From assembly GCA_012329085.1 (NCBI GenBank), contig JAAXQB010000293.1:1-17845 (forward strand): a stretch of DNA of 17,845 nt, read 5' to 3'. The notes below the pieces were generated by a model. It worked only from the letters and a program-made list of their open reading frames with translations. It was not told where the DNA came from and did not search any database. The DNA comes from Methanosarcinales archaeon. Lineage in GTDB: Archaea > Halobacteriota > Methanosarcinia > Methanosarcinales > Methanosarcinaceae. Position 1 is the first letter of the stretch, and every line of letters begins with the position of its first letter. Shown here piece by piece: positions 16,928-17,845 of this stretch. A program made the translations under genes and the position numbers.

Positions 16928-16975
16928 GCTCATTCGTTTTGAATGAACTATCGAAAAATTAAAATTTTCTCTCAG
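16928..16975 (-). repeat. Dispersed composite repeat copy, inverted
   Basis: On the minus strand: AGAGAAAATTTTAATTTTTC, then GATA, then GTTCATTC (16948-16941) pairing with GAATGAGC (16935-16928) around AAAAC, ending GTTAATG. One G-T pair; the rest are Watson-Crick. Same block order as the plus-strand copies. Confidence 0.7.
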
Positions 16976-17012
16976 CATTTAATACAGAAATCCGGAGATT
17001 TTATAGAACATA

Positions 17013-17027
17013 TTTCTCTTTGAGAAA
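17013..17027. repeat. Small hairpin upstream of aIF5A
   Basis: TTTCTC (17013-17018) and GAGAAA (17022-17027) around TTT. On the minus strand the loop is AAA, as in the copy at 15433-15449, suggesting a shortened member of the hairpin family. It is about 50 bp upstream of the aIF5A start. Confidence 0.45.
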
Positions 17028-17075
17028 CATGTATTCTACAAATTATATGCTATAAAAAAAAGGAAATATACTTAC

Positions 17076-17459
17076 ATGAAGCAACAAGTAGAAGTTAAAA
17101 CACTTAAAGAAGGCAAATACATGATAATAGATGAAGAGCCATGCATTATAAAAAATTTCTCAAAATCAAAACCGGGAAAACATGGATCTGCAAAAGCAAG
17201 AATTGACGCAATTGGAATATTTGACGGTCAAAAAAGATCTTTTGTAGGTTCAGTATCAACAAAAGTATATGCACCACTTGTAGAAAGAAAAAATGCACAA
17301 GTTTTATCCATAAATAATAATATTGCACAGCTTATGGATAAAGAAGACTTTTCAATATTTGAACTTACAATTCAAGATGAATATAAAGATAGAGTAAAAG
17401 AAGGAGAGGACACATCATACATTACTTCAATGGGTAAATCAAAAATTGATTTACGATAA
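17076..17459 (+). CDS. eif5A: Translation initiation factor 5A (aIF5A)
   Basis: A 127-residue protein that relieves ribosome stalling and must carry a hypusine or deoxyhypusine residue. The modified lysine is K35 in K-S-K-P-G-K35-H-G-S-A-K-A-R, an exact family loop. The N-terminal SH3-like domain (1-68) and C-terminal OB-fold (about 70-127) are both present, with normal length. AAGGA at 17060-17064 is 11 nt before the ATG. It is transcribed away from the pilin gene and followed by repeats rather than another gene within the window. Confidence 0.96.
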   Translation: MKQQVEVKTLKEGKYMIIDEEPCIIKNFSKSKPGKHGSAKARIDAIGIFDGQKRSFVGSVSTKVYAPLVERKNAQVLSINNNIAQLMDKEDFSIFELTIQDEYKDRVKEGEDTSYITSMGKSKIDLR

Positions 17460-17510
17460 ATTTAAAATATAATTTATTATTTATTAATGTTATGCAAAAA
17501 GATTTTTTTA

Positions 17511-17570
17511 TAGCTCGTTTGAAACAAACGATCGTTAGTATATAACTTATAGAATTATATATTGAGGGAA
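17511..17570 (+). repeat. Hairpin followed by AT palindrome and purine-rich linker
   Basis: TCGTTTG (17515-17521) pairs with CAAACGA (17525-17531) around AAA, with left border TAGC and right border TCGTTAG. An AT palindrome follows at 17538-17564 (TATATAACTT/AATTATATA), then TTGAGGGAAATTTTTAAT. The stem has T-A pairs where the 4471 copy has C-G pairs. The AT palindrome and what follows resemble 12841-12900 closely. Confidence 0.7.
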
Positions 17571-17671
17571 ATTTTTAATTTCTCGAATTTATTTTTATTT
17601 AATTGCATTCAATATGAATGTGTTTTATCAACATGAATAAGTAATAATGCATAACATTAGTTATCTATATT

Positions 17672-17741
17672 AGCAGATAATTTATAAAATTATCTGTTAA
17701 GAGAAAATTTTAATAGCTCATTTTCGAAGAGGATGGGCGTT
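17672..17741 (+). repeat. Composite repeat, clearest plus-strand full copy
   Basis: A palindrome, CAGATAATTT (17674-17683) with AAATTATCTG (17687-17696), is followed by the linker TTAAGAGAAAATTTTAATA. A hairpin comes next: GCTCATTTTC (17716-17725) with GAGGATGGGC (17729-17738) around GAA, then GTT. All ten hairpin positions pair if G-T is allowed. It directly precedes the 13-bp array. Confidence 0.75.
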
Positions 17742-17742
17742 T

Positions 17743-17845
17743 GCTCGTTCGGAAAGCTCATTCGGAAAGCTCATTCGGAAAGCTCATTCGGAAAGCTCAT
17801 TCGGAAAGCTCATTCGGAAAGCTCATTCGGAAAGCTCATTCGGAA
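17743..17845 (+). repeat. 13-bp tandem array, eight units, running off the window
   Basis: Units start at 17743, 17756, 17769, 17782, 17795, 17808, 17821 and 17834. The unit is GCTCATTCGGAAA; the first has G for A at position 5, and the last is cut by the window end. The unit equals the left arm plus loop of the dispersed hairpin, so it looks like an amplified half-element. There are no spacers, so it is not a CRISPR. Confidence 0.95.

Larger units (their letters stand above)
16491..17075. other. Divergent intergenic region between pilin and aIF5A
   Basis: 585 bp without a credible gene. It holds the 37-bp tandem pair, an inverted-orientation copy of the dispersed hairpin (16928-16948) with its GAGAGAAAATTTTAAT linker on the minus strand (about 16956-16977), and a second small hairpin (17013-17027). 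Promoters for both flanking genes must lie here. Confidence 0.6.
17460..17845. other. Region downstream of aIF5A, repeats only
   Basis: 386 bp with no credible gene: two composite repeat copies, a short hairpin-like GCATTCA/TGAATGT near 17602-17619, and the 13-bp array at the end. Confidence 0.6.

Noticed and set aside
17743..17845. Tandem array as a CRISPR
   Set aside because: Units are 13 bp and directly adjacent with no spacers; no cas genes are nearby.

Overview
The window is very AT-rich archaeal DNA. It most likely comes from a euryarchaeon of the methanogen type. Evidence: a complete A1AO ATP synthase cluster in the order H-I-K-E-C-F-A-B-D (plus a small membrane-protein gene after D), archaeal initiation factor 5A, and three proteins with archaeal type IV pilin N-termini. 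There is also a serine hydroxymethyltransferase of the bacterial-looking type also known from Methanosarcina. No methanogenesis gene lies in the window, so lineage below Euryarchaeota is an inference.

Layout. Positions 1-3074 (+): a surface-protein block made of a pilin with a C-terminal PKD-like domain, a small RecA/KaiC-like ATPase with a degenerate P-loop, and a phosphate-binding (PstS-like) protein built into a pilin scaffold. Positions 3176-4408 (-): glyA, convergent with that block. Positions 4409-4687: repeats, no credible gene. Positions 4688-15329 (-): the ATP synthase cluster. It is interrupted twice. A vapBC-type toxin-antitoxin pair, the toxin probably decayed, lies between atpF and atpA. 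A 211-bp repeat-rich gap lies between atpI and atpK. Positions 15330-15923: AT-rich, repeat-bearing leader/intergenic DNA. Positions 15924-16490 (-): a third pilin. Positions 16491-17075: intergenic. Positions 17076-17459 (+): aIF5A. Positions 17460-17845: repeats only, ending in a 13-bp tandem array that runs off the window.

How the parts work together. H, E, C, F, A, B and D form the peripheral stalks, central stalk and catalytic head of the rotary enzyme. I and K form the membrane motor. K is unusual: four hairpins in one chain, with the ion-binding Glu in hairpins 2-4 and Gln in hairpin 1. The Gln/Glu pattern suggests Na+ coupling. C carries an apparent N-terminal membrane helix. The pilin-type proteins would be processed by a prepilin peptidase and displayed on the surface; the PstS-pilin would place a ligand-binding domain there.

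The most unexplained signal is a dispersed composite repeat of about 70 bp: an AT palindrome, then a purine-rich linker, then a hairpin with a 3-nt purine loop. Its stems change by compensatory substitutions. It recurs in several intergenic gaps on both strands, and half of its hairpin appears to have been amplified into the terminal 13-bp array.
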